40,350 nt of DNA. It comes from Candidatus Binataceae bacterium. Lineage in GTDB: Bacteria; Desulfobacterota; Binatia; Binatales; Binataceae. The DNA is taken from contig DASXMJ010000109.1 of assembly GCA_036495685.1 (NCBI GenBank), forward strand, positions 1 through 40,350, read 5' to 3'. Below the pieces are notes generated by a model, which was not told the origin of the DNA, did no database searches, and was given only the letters and a program-made list of their open reading frames with translations. Made by a program: the position numbers and the translations under genes. Each line of letters starts with the position of its first letter. The stretch's first letter is position 1. This document shows positions 33,774 through 40,350 of the stretch, in pieces.

Positions 33774-34607
33774 ATGACCGAGCAGTTGCAGCAGAAACTC
33801 GACCAGCTCCGCGCGATCTTCGTGCCGATGCGATCGGTGATGGTCGCTTTCTCCGGCGGGGTCGATTCGACATTTGTGCTCAGGGTTGCGCATGACACGA
33901 TTGGGGAGCGGGTGATCGCGCTGACCACCACTTCGCCCACGATGCCGGATGAGGATCGCGACACCGCCGTCAAGATGGCCGCCGAGATCGGCGCGCGCCA
34001 TCTGGTGATCGATTCCAATGAACTGGAAATTCCCGGCTATGCGGCCAATCCGATCAATCGCTGCTACCTGTGTAAGACCAACCTCTTCGAGATCTGCGAA
34101 GCACGGGCGACTGCCCTGGGAATCGGCGAAATTGTCGACGGGCTAAACCTCGACGACCTCCACGACTACCGGCCCGGGATGAAAGCGGCCGCCGAGCGGC
34201 GGGTACGCCACCCCCTGGTCGAGGCCGAGTTGAGCAAGGCGGAGATTCGCGAATTGTCGCGCTCGCTGGGCTTACGGACTTGGGACCGGCCCGCGTCGCC
34301 GTGCCTGTCTTCTCGCTTCCCCTATGGCACCGAGATTACGCCCGAGGGACTGCGCAAGGTGGCGGAGGGCGAGAAGCTCCTGCATGCGCTCGGGTTCCGC
34401 GTGGCCCGGGTGCGCTATCACGGCGAAGTCGCGCGGATCGAGCTGGAGCGCGATCAAATCGCGCGTGTTTTCGAGCCGGAAATTCGCGACACCGTGGAGC
34501 GGGAGCTGAAACGGGTAGGATTTCGGTTCGTGACGATTGACCTCAAAGGGTTTCGCTCGGGATCGCTCAACGAGGGAATCGTCACTCCCGCCCCTTCGCG
34601 GGGTTAG
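33774..34607 (+). CDS. larE: LarE-type PP-loop sulfur transferase
   Basis: The 277-residue protein has the ATP pyrophosphatase loop FSGGVDST (residues 26-33) and the LarE C-terminal domain with RPASPCLSSRFPYGTEIT. Cys177 there aligns with the sacrificial Cys176 of the Lactobacillus plantarum enzyme. LarE adds sulfur to the pyridinium dicarboxylate precursor of the nickel-pincer cofactor made by LarB and LarC. This copy also has Cys97 and Cys100 in NRCYLC. With Cys177 these make the three-cysteine set described for LarE members that bind a [4Fe-4S] cluster and turn over catalytically. LarB and LarC are not in the window, so the substrate could differ. It is 13 bp downstream of cysK, linking cysteine supply and sulfur transfer. 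Confidence 0.93.
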   Translation: MTEQLQQKLDQLRAIFVPMRSVMVAFSGGVDSTFVLRVAHDTIGERVIALTTTSPTMPDEDRDTAVKMAAEIGARHLVIDSNELEIPGYAANPINRCYLCKTNLFEICEARATALGIGEIVDGLNLDDLHDYRPGMKAAAERRVRHPLVEAELSKAEIRELSRSLGLRTWDRPASPCLSSRFPYGTEITPEGLRKVAEGEKLLHALGFRVARVRYHGEVARIELERDQIARVFEPEIRDTVERELKRVGFRFVTIDLKGFRSGSLNEGIVTPAPSRG

Positions 34608-34649
34608 GTCAGAGAGCCGGATTCTTCCGGGCTGTAGGCCCGCCGAGTT

Positions 34650-35336
34650 TTATCGTCGGTTTTGTCGCTCTAACAGCGCCGTCGCCAGTTCCAGGTCTGC
34701 CTCGGTGGTAATCTTCAGGTTTGGGGTGGTGCACTCGACCACTTCGACTCGGGTGCCGATGCGTTCGGCGAGGTCCGCGTCGTCGGTCACCGCAACATGA
34801 TCGCGCATCGCACGATCGTGGGCGGCAACTATCAGCTCGCGACGAAACGCTTGCGGTGTTTGTGCTTGCCAGAGATCGTAACGAGGGACGGTGGCGCTTA
34901 TCGCGTGGCCGGCGTCGACCCGCTTGAGGCTGTCGGCGACCGGTATTGCCGCGATCGCACCGCCGGCGCGGTTGGCCGCGGCTAGACATGCCTCGAAGAT
35001 CTGCGCGCTTGCCAAGGGACGCGCCGCGTCGTGAATGACGACCAGTTCGCTTTGCGCAGAGGTGAGCTCGAGCGCGATTTGCACAGAATCCTGGCGCTCG
35101 GCGCCGCCGGGAGTGATTTTCACCGGAATCGACAGGGTCGAAGCTGCGCGGCGCGCCGCGGCTTCCCTTCCAGCGGGAACCGCGATGACCACTTCCTCGA
35201 TTGCCCTAACCTGCGCGATGGTCGCGAGCGACCAGGAAAGCATGGTGCGACCCGCAAGCGCCACGAAGGCCTTGGGTTCGCTGCGACCAAGCCGGCTACC
35301 GCCTCCAGCCGCGACAATGATCGCCGAGGCCTTCAT
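34650..35336 (-). CDS. ispD: 2-C-methyl-D-erythritol 4-phosphate cytidylyltransferase
   Basis: The 228-residue enzyme forms CDP-methylerythritol in the MEP isoprenoid pathway. It shows IIVAAGGGSRLGRSEPKAF (CTP-binding glycine loop with Arg and Lys), GGAERQDSVQIAL, VIHDAARPLAS and the later TDDADLAERIG with the catalytic aspartates. Length is normal. ispF, often fused or adjacent, is not downstream; the next gene (larE) faces it. It lies six bases after the alpha/beta hydrolase stop and so is likely translated from the same message. The carD-ispD neighbourhood is common in deltaproteobacteria, here interrupted by the hydrolase. Confidence 0.95.
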   Translation of the reverse strand: MKASAIIVAAGGGSRLGRSEPKAFVALAGRTMLSWSLATIAQVRAIEEVVIAVPAGREAAARRAASTLSIPVKITPGGAERQDSVQIALELTSAQSELVVIHDAARPLASAQIFEACLAAANRAGGAIAAIPVADSLKRVDAGHAISATVPRYDLWQAQTPQAFRRELIVAAHDRAMRDHVAVTDDADLAERIGTRVEVVECTTPNLKITTEADLELATALLERQNRR

Positions 35337-35342
35337 TCTAGG

Positions 35343-36659
35343 TCATTTGGAAAGGGGATGTTCGATGAATGCGGTCATGGCGTCGATGACCTTTACATCG
35401 ACGTGCCCTGGCTCGCCGTACTCTTGCTTGTTGGGTTTTCCGGTCCCGGCAATAAACAAATGATTTAGTGCCGGGAAGGTCTCCACGCGAACGTGGTCGA
35501 CGCCCTTGAGGCCTTCCTGCCAATGCTCGATGTCCTGGTCGATCACCTGGTAGTCGCGTCCGCCGTGAAGGATGAGGATGGGTATACGGAGCTGGCGTGC
35601 AATCGCGACCTCGTCGCGTGCCTCGAGATCGTAGTAATAAGACGCCGGCGCACCCAGGAAGTTCTCGGTGGGCGGCATCAGGTGGTTGTCCAGCTGGTTG
35701 GCCTTCTGTTCCAGTTCGTCCAACTGCTCATGCGAAGCTTCCCCAAGAAAGCGCATCTGCTGGACGTTCATTTCGCCGAACTTTCGGCCGCTCGGGGCGA
35801 GAAGGATCAACCCACGCACCGGAGCAGCTTTAAGCGCAACCTCGGGCGCGATGGTTGCTCCCAGGCTGTGTCCGGCGACGAAAATCTGATTGCGGTCGAC
35901 CTCCGGGCGTGAGCGCAAAAGATTGACCGCCGCGATCGCGTCGTCGAGATACTCTTCTTTAACCGTGATGTGCTGCAGATCCATTTTCGCAGCATAGTCA
36001 TGAGTGCGCTTGTCGTAACGCAGCACCGCTATTGCGCGTGAGCTCAAGGCCTCGGCGATGTCCTTGAAGATATGATTGGGTCCCACGCTCTCATCCATGT
36101 CGTTGGGTCCCGATCCCCCCAGTAAGACGACCGCCGGCCACGGACCCCTGCCGTTGGCCGGAACGGTCAGAAGTCCGGGCAATAGGTAGGGCGCCGCACC
36201 TACATGGACGTCGATCGAGTGAAAGCTATTTGCTTCCGCGTATGGAGGAGAGGTGGCCGGGGGATCTGGAACAAAGTGTATCCCAGAAATCTCGCCGCTC
36301 CGCGGATTGACCGCGAGCAGCAATGCCAGGTCCGAATTACGTTCGAACTCTAGCGGAGCGACGACAATGTCCTGGCCGCTCAGCGCGCTGCGCCGGGCAA
36401 TTTTCCAACTAAGGAGTTTGCCATTGGCGCCAGTCAACCCCTGCCAGACTGCGCGCAGTTGTTGAGGGGTCAGTGCAGCCTTCATCGCGCCGTCGAAATG
36501 CGCGGTTGCAGCGTCGAAGAGTCCGTCGCGCAGGTCGCTCATCAGTTCATCACAGCGCTTATCTGCTGTTTCGGACGCAAAGGCGCCCATGGATGAGAGC
36601 ACCATCGCGCCCAAGATGACGGACACCATCACCCACGCGCCTCGCCCCGCTCGCTTCAT
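35343..36659 (-). CDS. Exported alpha/beta hydrolase with N-terminal DUF3887-like domain
   Basis: The 438-residue protein has a signal peptide (residues 1-29, AWVMVSVILGAMVLSSMGAF). A DUF3887/NTF2-like domain (about 32-130) begins CDELMSDLRDGLFDAATAHF and contains LTPQQLRAVWQGL. The hydrolase domain has the nucleophile elbow VAGHSLGAT (Ser265), acid LHGGRDYQV (Asp369) and His400 in FPALNHLF, a complete triad. The oxyanion loop is VLLGGSGPNDMDES. Members resemble the YqjL/EstA-like peptidase-esterases; the substrate is unknown. AAGGGG precedes ATG 36659. It lies between the carD terminator and ispD, so it has its own promoter or depends on readthrough. Confidence 0.9.
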   Translation of the reverse strand: MKRAGRGAWVMVSVILGAMVLSSMGAFASETADKRCDELMSDLRDGLFDAATAHFDGAMKAALTPQQLRAVWQGLTGANGKLLSWKIARRSALSGQDIVVAPLEFERNSDLALLLAVNPRSGEISGIHFVPDPPATSPPYAEANSFHSIDVHVGAAPYLLPGLLTVPANGRGPWPAVVLLGGSGPNDMDESVGPNHIFKDIAEALSSRAIAVLRYDKRTHDYAAKMDLQHITVKEEYLDDAIAAVNLLRSRPEVDRNQIFVAGHSLGATIAPEVALKAAPVRGLILLAPSGRKFGEMNVQQMRFLGEASHEQLDELEQKANQLDNHLMPPTENFLGAPASYYYDLEARDEVAIARQLRIPILILHGGRDYQVIDQDIEHWQEGLKGVDHVRVETFPALNHLFIAGTGKPNKQEYGEPGHVDVKVIDAMTAFIEHPLSK

Positions 36660-36698
36660 CACGGCCCCTTCTTAGCGCGGACCTGTTGAGGAAACTAA

Positions 36699-36725
36699 AA
36701 GGGATCGGTGATTAGCCGATCCCTT
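36699..36725 (-). terminator. Rho-independent terminator after carD
   Basis: AAGGGATCGG and CCGATCCCTT form a perfect ten-pair stem with a seven-base loop. On the minus strand it is followed by TTTTAGTTT, a U-tract, 30 bases beyond the carD stop. It should end most carD transcripts before the alpha/beta hydrolase gene. Confidence 0.8.
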
Positions 36726-36755
36726 GGAAGTCCATCTTGAATAGATATTCCCGCG

Positions 36756-37283
36756 TCAGTTGGCGAAAATGGTCTTGAGCTCTTCCATAATTTTTTCCTC
36801 GGGATGCGATTTCGCGATGGAGAGCTCTTTTACCAGCAGGCTGCGAGCAGTATCGAGCATCTTGCGTTCGCCAAACGACAGTTCCTTGTCACCCTTAAGA
36901 ACCAGCAGGTCGCGGAGGACCTTTGCGATTTCGAGCGGGGAACCGGTCTTTATCTTTTCCGTGTACTCGCGGTAGCGGCGATTCCAGGTCTGTGTATCGA
37001 CCTCGACCTTGCGCTGGCGCAAAATCCGGTAGATTTTGTCGACCATATCCTTGCCGATCACCCGGCGCAGACCTACCTGCTCCACGTTTTCGGTGGGGAT
37101 CATTATCGTCATCTTTTCGGCACCGAGAATTCGCAGCATGTAAAATTTGCGCTCGGTACCGGAGATTACCCGCATCTGGATGTCATCAATAACCGCCACG
37201 CCGTGAGCGGGATAAACAACCTTTTCGCCTTTTTTGAATGAGAGGTGAGAGTCTTTCACGCTGAATACTGAGGCACTCTTCAC
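36756..37283 (-). CDS. carD: CarD-family RNA polymerase-binding transcription regulator
   Basis: The 175-residue protein has an RNA polymerase-interacting Tudor-like domain beginning FKKGEKVVYPAHGVAVIDDI (residues 16-35) and a following beta segment with MIPTENVEQVGLRRVI. The helical DNA-binding region at the C-terminus includes WNRRYREYTEKIKTGSPLEI and FGERKMLDTARSLLVKEL. CarD stabilises open promoter complexes by wedging at the upstream edge of the bubble and acts on rRNA and many other genes. The start is taken as GTG 37283 because the next in-frame stop lies five codons upstream, but no Shine-Dalgarno precedes it; a GTG at codon 9 is possible. The leader is unusual (promoter, direct repeat and a six-codon reading frame). 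Confidence 0.93.
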   Translation of the reverse strand: MKSASVFSVKDSHLSFKKGEKVVYPAHGVAVIDDIQMRVISGTERKFYMLRILGAEKMTIMIPTENVEQVGLRRVIGKDMVDKIYRILRQRKVEVDTQTWNRRYREYTEKIKTGSPLEIAKVLRDLLVLKGDKELSFGERKMLDTARSLLVKELSIAKSHPEEKIMEELKTIFAN

Positions 37284-37300
37284 AGGCGTTCGATTTCAGT

Positions 37301-37330
37301 CCGGTTAATGACCTCCCCGGTTCATTACCT
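37301..37330 (-). repeat. Imperfect direct repeat in the carD leader
   Basis: CCGGTTAATGACCT (37301-37314) and CCGGTTCATTACCT (37317-37330) match at 12 of 14 positions with a 16-base period. They lie in the transcribed leader between the putative carD promoter and the GTG start. Read on the minus strand, they also contain a six-codon frame from ATG 37325 to TAA 37305. Confidence 0.6.
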
Positions 37331-37357
37331 TTCTGATGATGCCTGGATTGCATATTG

Positions 37358-37386
37358 ATTATGACACACTCTCACGGCTTTTGTAA
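37358..37386 (-). promoter_or_regulatory. Candidate carD promoter
   Basis: On the minus strand TTACAA (37386-37381) is followed by a 17-base spacer and CATAAT (37363-37358), a five-of-six match to TATAAT. The -35 box is weak. It would give a leader of about 70 bases before the GTG at 37283. The surrounding sequence is clearly AT-rich compared with the genes. Confidence 0.45.
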
Positions 37387-37480
37387 CCCTGAATGCGAAA
37401 TAGCGTGGAAAGTGCAACCCGGGAAAACAATGTTTGGAAATATCGCGTATCTTGAGAGTATATTTGGCTAGTTGTGACAG

Positions 37481-37930
37481 CTATAAGCGAAGTTCCATCA
37501 CGATCGCATCTTCTCCGGGACCGTAGTAATGCCTTCTCAAACGGCGTTCTTCGAAATCGAATTTTCGATATAGACGACGCGCCGCCAGATTCGATCGTCG
37601 GACCTCGAGGGTAACCACATCGGCACTTTTCTGCCGTGCCTCGGCAATCGTGGCCCCGAGCAGACGTGCTCCCAGACCGAACCTGCGATGGTCGGGATGA
37701 ACGGCTACGTTGAGAACGTGGCATTCGTCTGCCACCAGCCATCGACATAGGAAGCCATCGGGTGGTGCGGTGCGGTCTTCACCCGAAACCGCAACCGTCA
37801 AGCGCGAAAAGGGGAGGGTTAGCTCGCGACGAAAGGCACCCAGGCTCCACGGGGTCGGGAAGGCGAGCTGCTCGATCTCTACGATTCGAAGAAGGTCGCG
37901 AAGTGAGGCGTCCCGAATATGGATCGCCAT
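37481..37930 (-). CDS. rimI: Ribosomal-protein-alanine N-acetyltransferase-like GNAT protein
   Basis: The 149-residue GNAT-fold protein begins MAIHIRDASLRDLLRIVEIE and contains the acetyl-CoA-binding loop HPDHRRFGLGARLLGATIAE and the family end region VRRSNLAARRLYRKFDFEER and HYYGPGEDAIVMEL. The DALVMEL-like ending is typical of RimI, which acetylates the N-terminal alanine of ribosomal protein S18. ATG 37930 gives the normal length; the longer frame to 37984 is less likely. It lies 60 bp downstream of the ferredoxin-fusion gene on the same strand and may be cotranscribed with it. Confidence 0.9.
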   Translation of the reverse strand: MAIHIRDASLRDLLRIVEIEQLAFPTPWSLGAFRRELTLPFSRLTVAVSGEDRTAPPDGFLCRWLVADECHVLNVAVHPDHRRFGLGARLLGATIAEARQKSADVVTLEVRRSNLAARRLYRKFDFEERRLRRHYYGPGEDAIVMELRL

Positions 37931-37990
37931 CGAGTACACCACCGAGTCCGGCTCGTGAGCCGTCCGCCCCTGCGACGGGCGCAACCGAGG

Positions 37991-39430
37991 TCAGGCGGCG
38001 TTTTTCAGTTCGCCCGTCTCACCCTTGAGGACCACGATCTCTATCACCTTATCACGAAGGCGATGCTTAAACGCCGCAACTTGTTTGCCAAACTCGATCC
38101 GCGTCATGAAGTCGGCGGGAAACGCCGAGGAGACGTAAGAGAGCCGCCGCAGCGCTTCGCCGCGTACGCTTGCGTGGATGGTAAGGACGTTGTCGCCGAG
38201 CGCGATGCTGTAGTCGTAGTCCGGCATCTCGTCGGGCAGGTTCCACAGGCGCTTGAGGGACGACGCGGGCAGCTTGCGTGGCATCTCCAGGCGGACGAGG
38301 TACGCATTGGCGTATTCCTTGACCGTGTAGACGGTGCCGTACCGGCGATCGCGTTCCAGCTTCTCGTCGTGCAGATTGGTCTGGAAGCCATCGAACGCGA
38401 CCTTGCGTTCAACCTTGCGGCCCTTCGCGCCGCCGCGCGTCAGGACCGCTCCAAGCGGGGCAATGGCAAGGCCATAGATCGCAGCGCGGTAGATCATTTC
38501 ACTTGCCGGCTTGGCGTGCAGAATTCCTTCCCGCAGGCGCCATACTGTTTCCACGATCGCTACTACCACACCCAGGAAAATCCATCCGCGCGTCGCGATT
38601 GAGAATACCGAATCGCCCAGGAGCACCGCAGCCGCAGCGGTCAGAATCGCCGGGTATAGGATCAGGTTCAGGATGATGTTGAGCGCGGTCGAACGTGCGC
38701 GCGAAAAGCCCGACGGCGAGCCGACCGCCTCTTCGAGCATCGCCTTGGTCGAATCAGGCATCGCGCCGAGGACCGGTTCGAGCAGGCGAAGAGCAACCCG
38801 GACCGGGCCAGGGGCGCCCTTCACTGGCGCCGTGTCCACGGTGGCCAGGACAGTCTCGAAGTCTTCGTTCAGTTCGCCCTCGAAGTGTTTGTCCCCAATC
38901 GGTCCGGGCAATGCGCCGACGTCCTTGGGAAGGTTTACCATCGCGATCGGCGCGGCGATTGCGCTCGACACGGGCGCAGCGGGCGCCGCCTGGGGTGCCG
39001 CTGGTGGGGCCGGCGCAGGCTTGGGCGCTGCGGCGGCAGTCGGAGCTGCGCCGTTGGTCTCGGCGCCTGCGGCCGGCGGGGAAGGTTGTGTGCCGCCCTC
39101 CTTGAGAAACCGCGAAGGTGCGTCGTCGGGAATCGTCAGGTCGGGGTGAAGGGTCCGCGCGCGCGCCAGCAACACGCCTTGGATCTCGGGGTTGTTCGGG
39201 TCAGGAACGCAGCAGTCGACCGGGCAGACCGCGGCGCATGCTTCGTGATCGTGAAAACCGACGCATTCGGTGCACTTGGAGGGAACGATGTAATAGATAT
39301 CTTGTGCGATAGCAGGGTTTACTTGGCCATTGAGTTCCCATTCCACTCCGCCGCCGTATATCGCGGTGTTTGGGCATTCTGGCTCGCAAGCACCGCAGTT
39401 GATGCATTCGCTCGTTATGGTGGTCGACAT
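37991..39430 (-). CDS. Ferredoxin-membrane-Hsp20-like fusion protein
   Basis: The 479-residue protein joins four parts. Residues 1-110 are a 2[4Fe-4S] ferredoxin of the YfhL type: CINCGACEPECP (Cys9, 12, 15, 19), and CTECVGFHDHEACAAVCP (Cys53, 56, 65, 69) with the long second-motif insert, plus Cys73/74. Residues 112-165 are an Ala/Pro linker. Residues 249-331 hold two or three membrane spans (NIILNLILYPAILTAAAAVL and GWIFLGVVVAIVETVWRL). Residues 341-470 form a beta-rich domain with YDYSIALGDNVLTIHASV and SSAFPADFMTRIEFGKQV, reminiscent of the alpha-crystallin/Hsp20 sandwich. A membrane-anchored electron carrier with a chaperone-like domain is inferred; partners are unknown. A promoter (39503-39532) precedes it; rimI follows. 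Confidence 0.85.
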   Translation of the reverse strand: MSTTITSECINCGACEPECPNTAIYGGGVEWELNGQVNPAIAQDIYYIVPSKCTECVGFHDHEACAAVCPVDCCVPDPNNPEIQGVLLARARTLHPDLTIPDDAPSRFLKEGGTQPSPPAAGAETNGAAPTAAAAPKPAPAPPAAPQAAPAAPVSSAIAAPIAMVNLPKDVGALPGPIGDKHFEGELNEDFETVLATVDTAPVKGAPGPVRVALRLLEPVLGAMPDSTKAMLEEAVGSPSGFSRARSTALNIILNLILYPAILTAAAAVLLGDSVFSIATRGWIFLGVVVAIVETVWRLREGILHAKPASEMIYRAAIYGLAIAPLGAVLTRGGAKGRKVERKVAFDGFQTNLHDEKLERDRRYGTVYTVKEYANAYLVRLEMPRKLPASSLKRLWNLPDEMPDYDYSIALGDNVLTIHASVRGEALRRLSYVSSAFPADFMTRIEFGKQVAAFKHRLRDKVIEIVVLKGETGELKNAA

Positions 39431-39502
39431 TCGCTAACCCCGGGCTTAGTCTTTTTTTAAAATCGATCGTCGAATAGCAGACTTTCGATTCTTACAGATC
39501 GG

Positions 39503-39532
39503 ACGATAACTGTAGCAAGTTTTACCTGTCAA
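39503..39532 (-). promoter_or_regulatory. Candidate sigma-70 promoter of the ferredoxin-fusion gene
   Basis: On the minus strand a perfect TTGACA (39532-39527) is followed by 18 bases and TATCGT (39508-39503), which keeps the three most conserved -10 positions. This gives a leader of about 65 bases before ATG 39430. It is the best-matching promoter I found in the window. Confidence 0.6.
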
Positions 39533-39709
39533 CTAAGGCTTTCCAAATTTGCCTAATGGACAGGAGTTGGGAGTACTGACTTCGCGCTTGCGTTGGGTGA
39601 ATCGATTTGTAACTATCCCTCAAGTCCAGGCGCCCCGAAGGGGATTGATCTGGGCATTTCGACAGAGCTTGAACTGCTGATGGGACCGGAACTCAGGAGG
39701 TAAGGTCGA

Positions 39710-39988
39710 ATGAAAACAATGCTATGTCTGCTTGTGGGGGTTTCGCTTTTCGCGCTGACGGCCTGCGGACCGGACATGCGGGTCATCAATAACGCCAGTG
39801 AGAAGGCAGAAGCCGACGCCACCCAGGCGGAGGCGGCAGCAAATTCGGCCGAGGCTTCAGCGAATCAGGCTGATACCGCCGCCAATCAGGCCAACCAGGC
39901 AGCGTCGGGGGCAGAGGATGCAGTGCGTCGCGCGAACGACGCGGTGTCGCGCCTCGAGGCGTACTTCGCAAGCTCGGTTACGAAGTAA
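39710..39988 (+). CDS. Alanine-zipper lipoprotein (Lpp-like)
   Basis: The 92-residue product starts at ATG 39710 with AGGAGGT eight bases upstream. The signal peptide MKTMLCLLVGVSLFALTAC ends in a good lipobox (LTAC, Cys19). The mature chain is an unbroken heptad coil of Ala, Glu, Asn and Gln (AEAAANSAEASANQADTAAN and onward), like the alanine-zipper lipoproteins related to Braun's Lpp, and ends LEAYFASSVTK. A terminal lysine is present, as in Lpp, where it links to peptidoglycan, so covalent attachment is conceivable. It is monocistronic, bracketed by its own upstream region and a strong hairpin terminator. Confidence 0.88.
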   Translation: MKTMLCLLVGVSLFALTACGPDMRVINNASEKAEADATQAEAAANSAEASANQADTAANQANQAASGAEDAVRRANDAVSRLEAYFASSVTK

Positions 39989-40010
39989 AAACCGATCTTT
40001 TACCGACAAG

Positions 40011-40046
40011 AAAATGGCGGAAGGACAGCAGCCCTTCCGCCATTTT
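40011..40046 (+). terminator. Strong hairpin terminator after the lipoprotein gene
   Basis: AAAATGGCGGAAGG and CCTTCCGCCATTTT form a perfect fourteen-pair stem with an eight-base loop, 23 bases past the lipoprotein stop. The arms carry A and T runs at the outer ends, so it can act in both directions and may also end the leftward-converging gene at 40140. Confidence 0.82.
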
Positions 40047-40139
40047 AGTTACTTACTCTCGAAGCCGAGTGGGCCGGCCGGCGGTTCGCGATCGTTATTT
40101 TTGGGACCGGGGCGTTGCCGCCTGAGTACGATCCATTGT

Positions 40140-40350
40140 TTAACGGGAAGGCGAAGGAGACGCTTGCGGCTTTAGCGCGTCGCGAACATGCTCGCGGAGA
40201 GCATCGTTTCGCTCGATGCGATCTTCGAGGCTGCGGAAAGCCGATACGCTGAGTCCCTGTGCCGAAGCCGCCTGCTCAACCGTCAGATTGCGGTTGTGCT
40301 GCATGGCCTGATAGACCTTGATGTACTTGTCAACGTCCTGCGGTGGTACA
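40140..40350 (-). CDS. C-terminal part of an unknown helical protein
   Basis: A frame of 69 sense codons enters from the right edge and ends at TAA 40142-40140. The visible part is helical and charged: DVDKYIKVYQAMQHNRNLTV, EQAASAQGLSVSAFRSLEDR and ALREHVRDAL, ending PQASPSPSR. The 'Y..v...' helix, then 'aGLSv..F..l', then 'D.alr..v...l' pattern is loosely like DUF4168 proteins, but too little is present to assign a family. Its start lies outside the window. It converges on the lipoprotein terminator. Confidence 0.7.
   Translation of the reverse strand, partial: VPPQDVDKYIKVYQAMQHNRNLTVEQAASAQGLSVSAFRSLEDRIERNDALREHVRDALKPQASPSPSR

Overview
The window is high-GC, densely coding bacterial chromosome with no tRNA, rRNA, CRISPR array, prophage or insertion sequence that I can see. 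The organism is Gram-negative, judged from lipoprotein signals, periplasmic Do-type protease, PBP1B-type synthase, prepilin peptidase and a heptosyltransferase-like GT9. Gene content and order (tmk-holB-ricT-metG-tatD; CarD near ispD; a DUF1844 gene beside htpX; DUF1329 protein) resemble the deltaproteobacterial assemblage, possibly an uncultured soil lineage such as Candidatus Binatota. That assignment is inference from gene content only.

Layout. 1-2308: ferritin-like protein (partial), DsbA-fold protein, then a Nudix hydrolase and a VOC protein on the other strand. 2352-6719: secreted LWPP-type protein, a 70-residue small protein, a gamma-glutamyltransferase-family enzyme and two paralogous glycine-zipper lipoproteins. 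6748-8837: ECF sigma factor coupled to a methyltransferase with a C-terminal Ada-type zinc domain, and divergent NnrU. 9105-15442: compact housekeeping operon yjbQ, prepilin peptidase, tmk, holB, ricT, metG, tatD-type nuclease, with several stop/start overlaps. 15443-17102: sparse stretch and a frameshifted winged-helix (AlkZ-like) gene. 17230-20690: three exported proteins in a row (DUF1329, CAP domain, dienelactone-hydrolase-like pseudoenzyme). 21028-25445: frameshifted M20 peptidase, mutM, rsmA, tsaD. 25613-31648: apparent envelope-maintenance operon htpX, DUF1844, Do protease, PBP1B-type synthase, TPR protein. 31792-34607: GT9 and divergent cysK-larE. 34650-37930: carD, alpha/beta hydrolase, ispD, and rimI. 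37991-39430: an unusual ferredoxin/membrane/Hsp20-like fusion. The window ends with an alanine-zipper lipoprotein and a partial unknown gene.

Best candidates for something new are the ferredoxin-membrane-Hsp20-like fusion (37991-39430), the permuted MGMT-Ada protein in an operon with its own ECF sigma factor (6748-8048), and the exported DUF1329/CAP/catalytically dead hydrolase trio (17230-20690). Two genes carry a single-base deletion; these may be genuine decay or assembly errors and should be resolved first.
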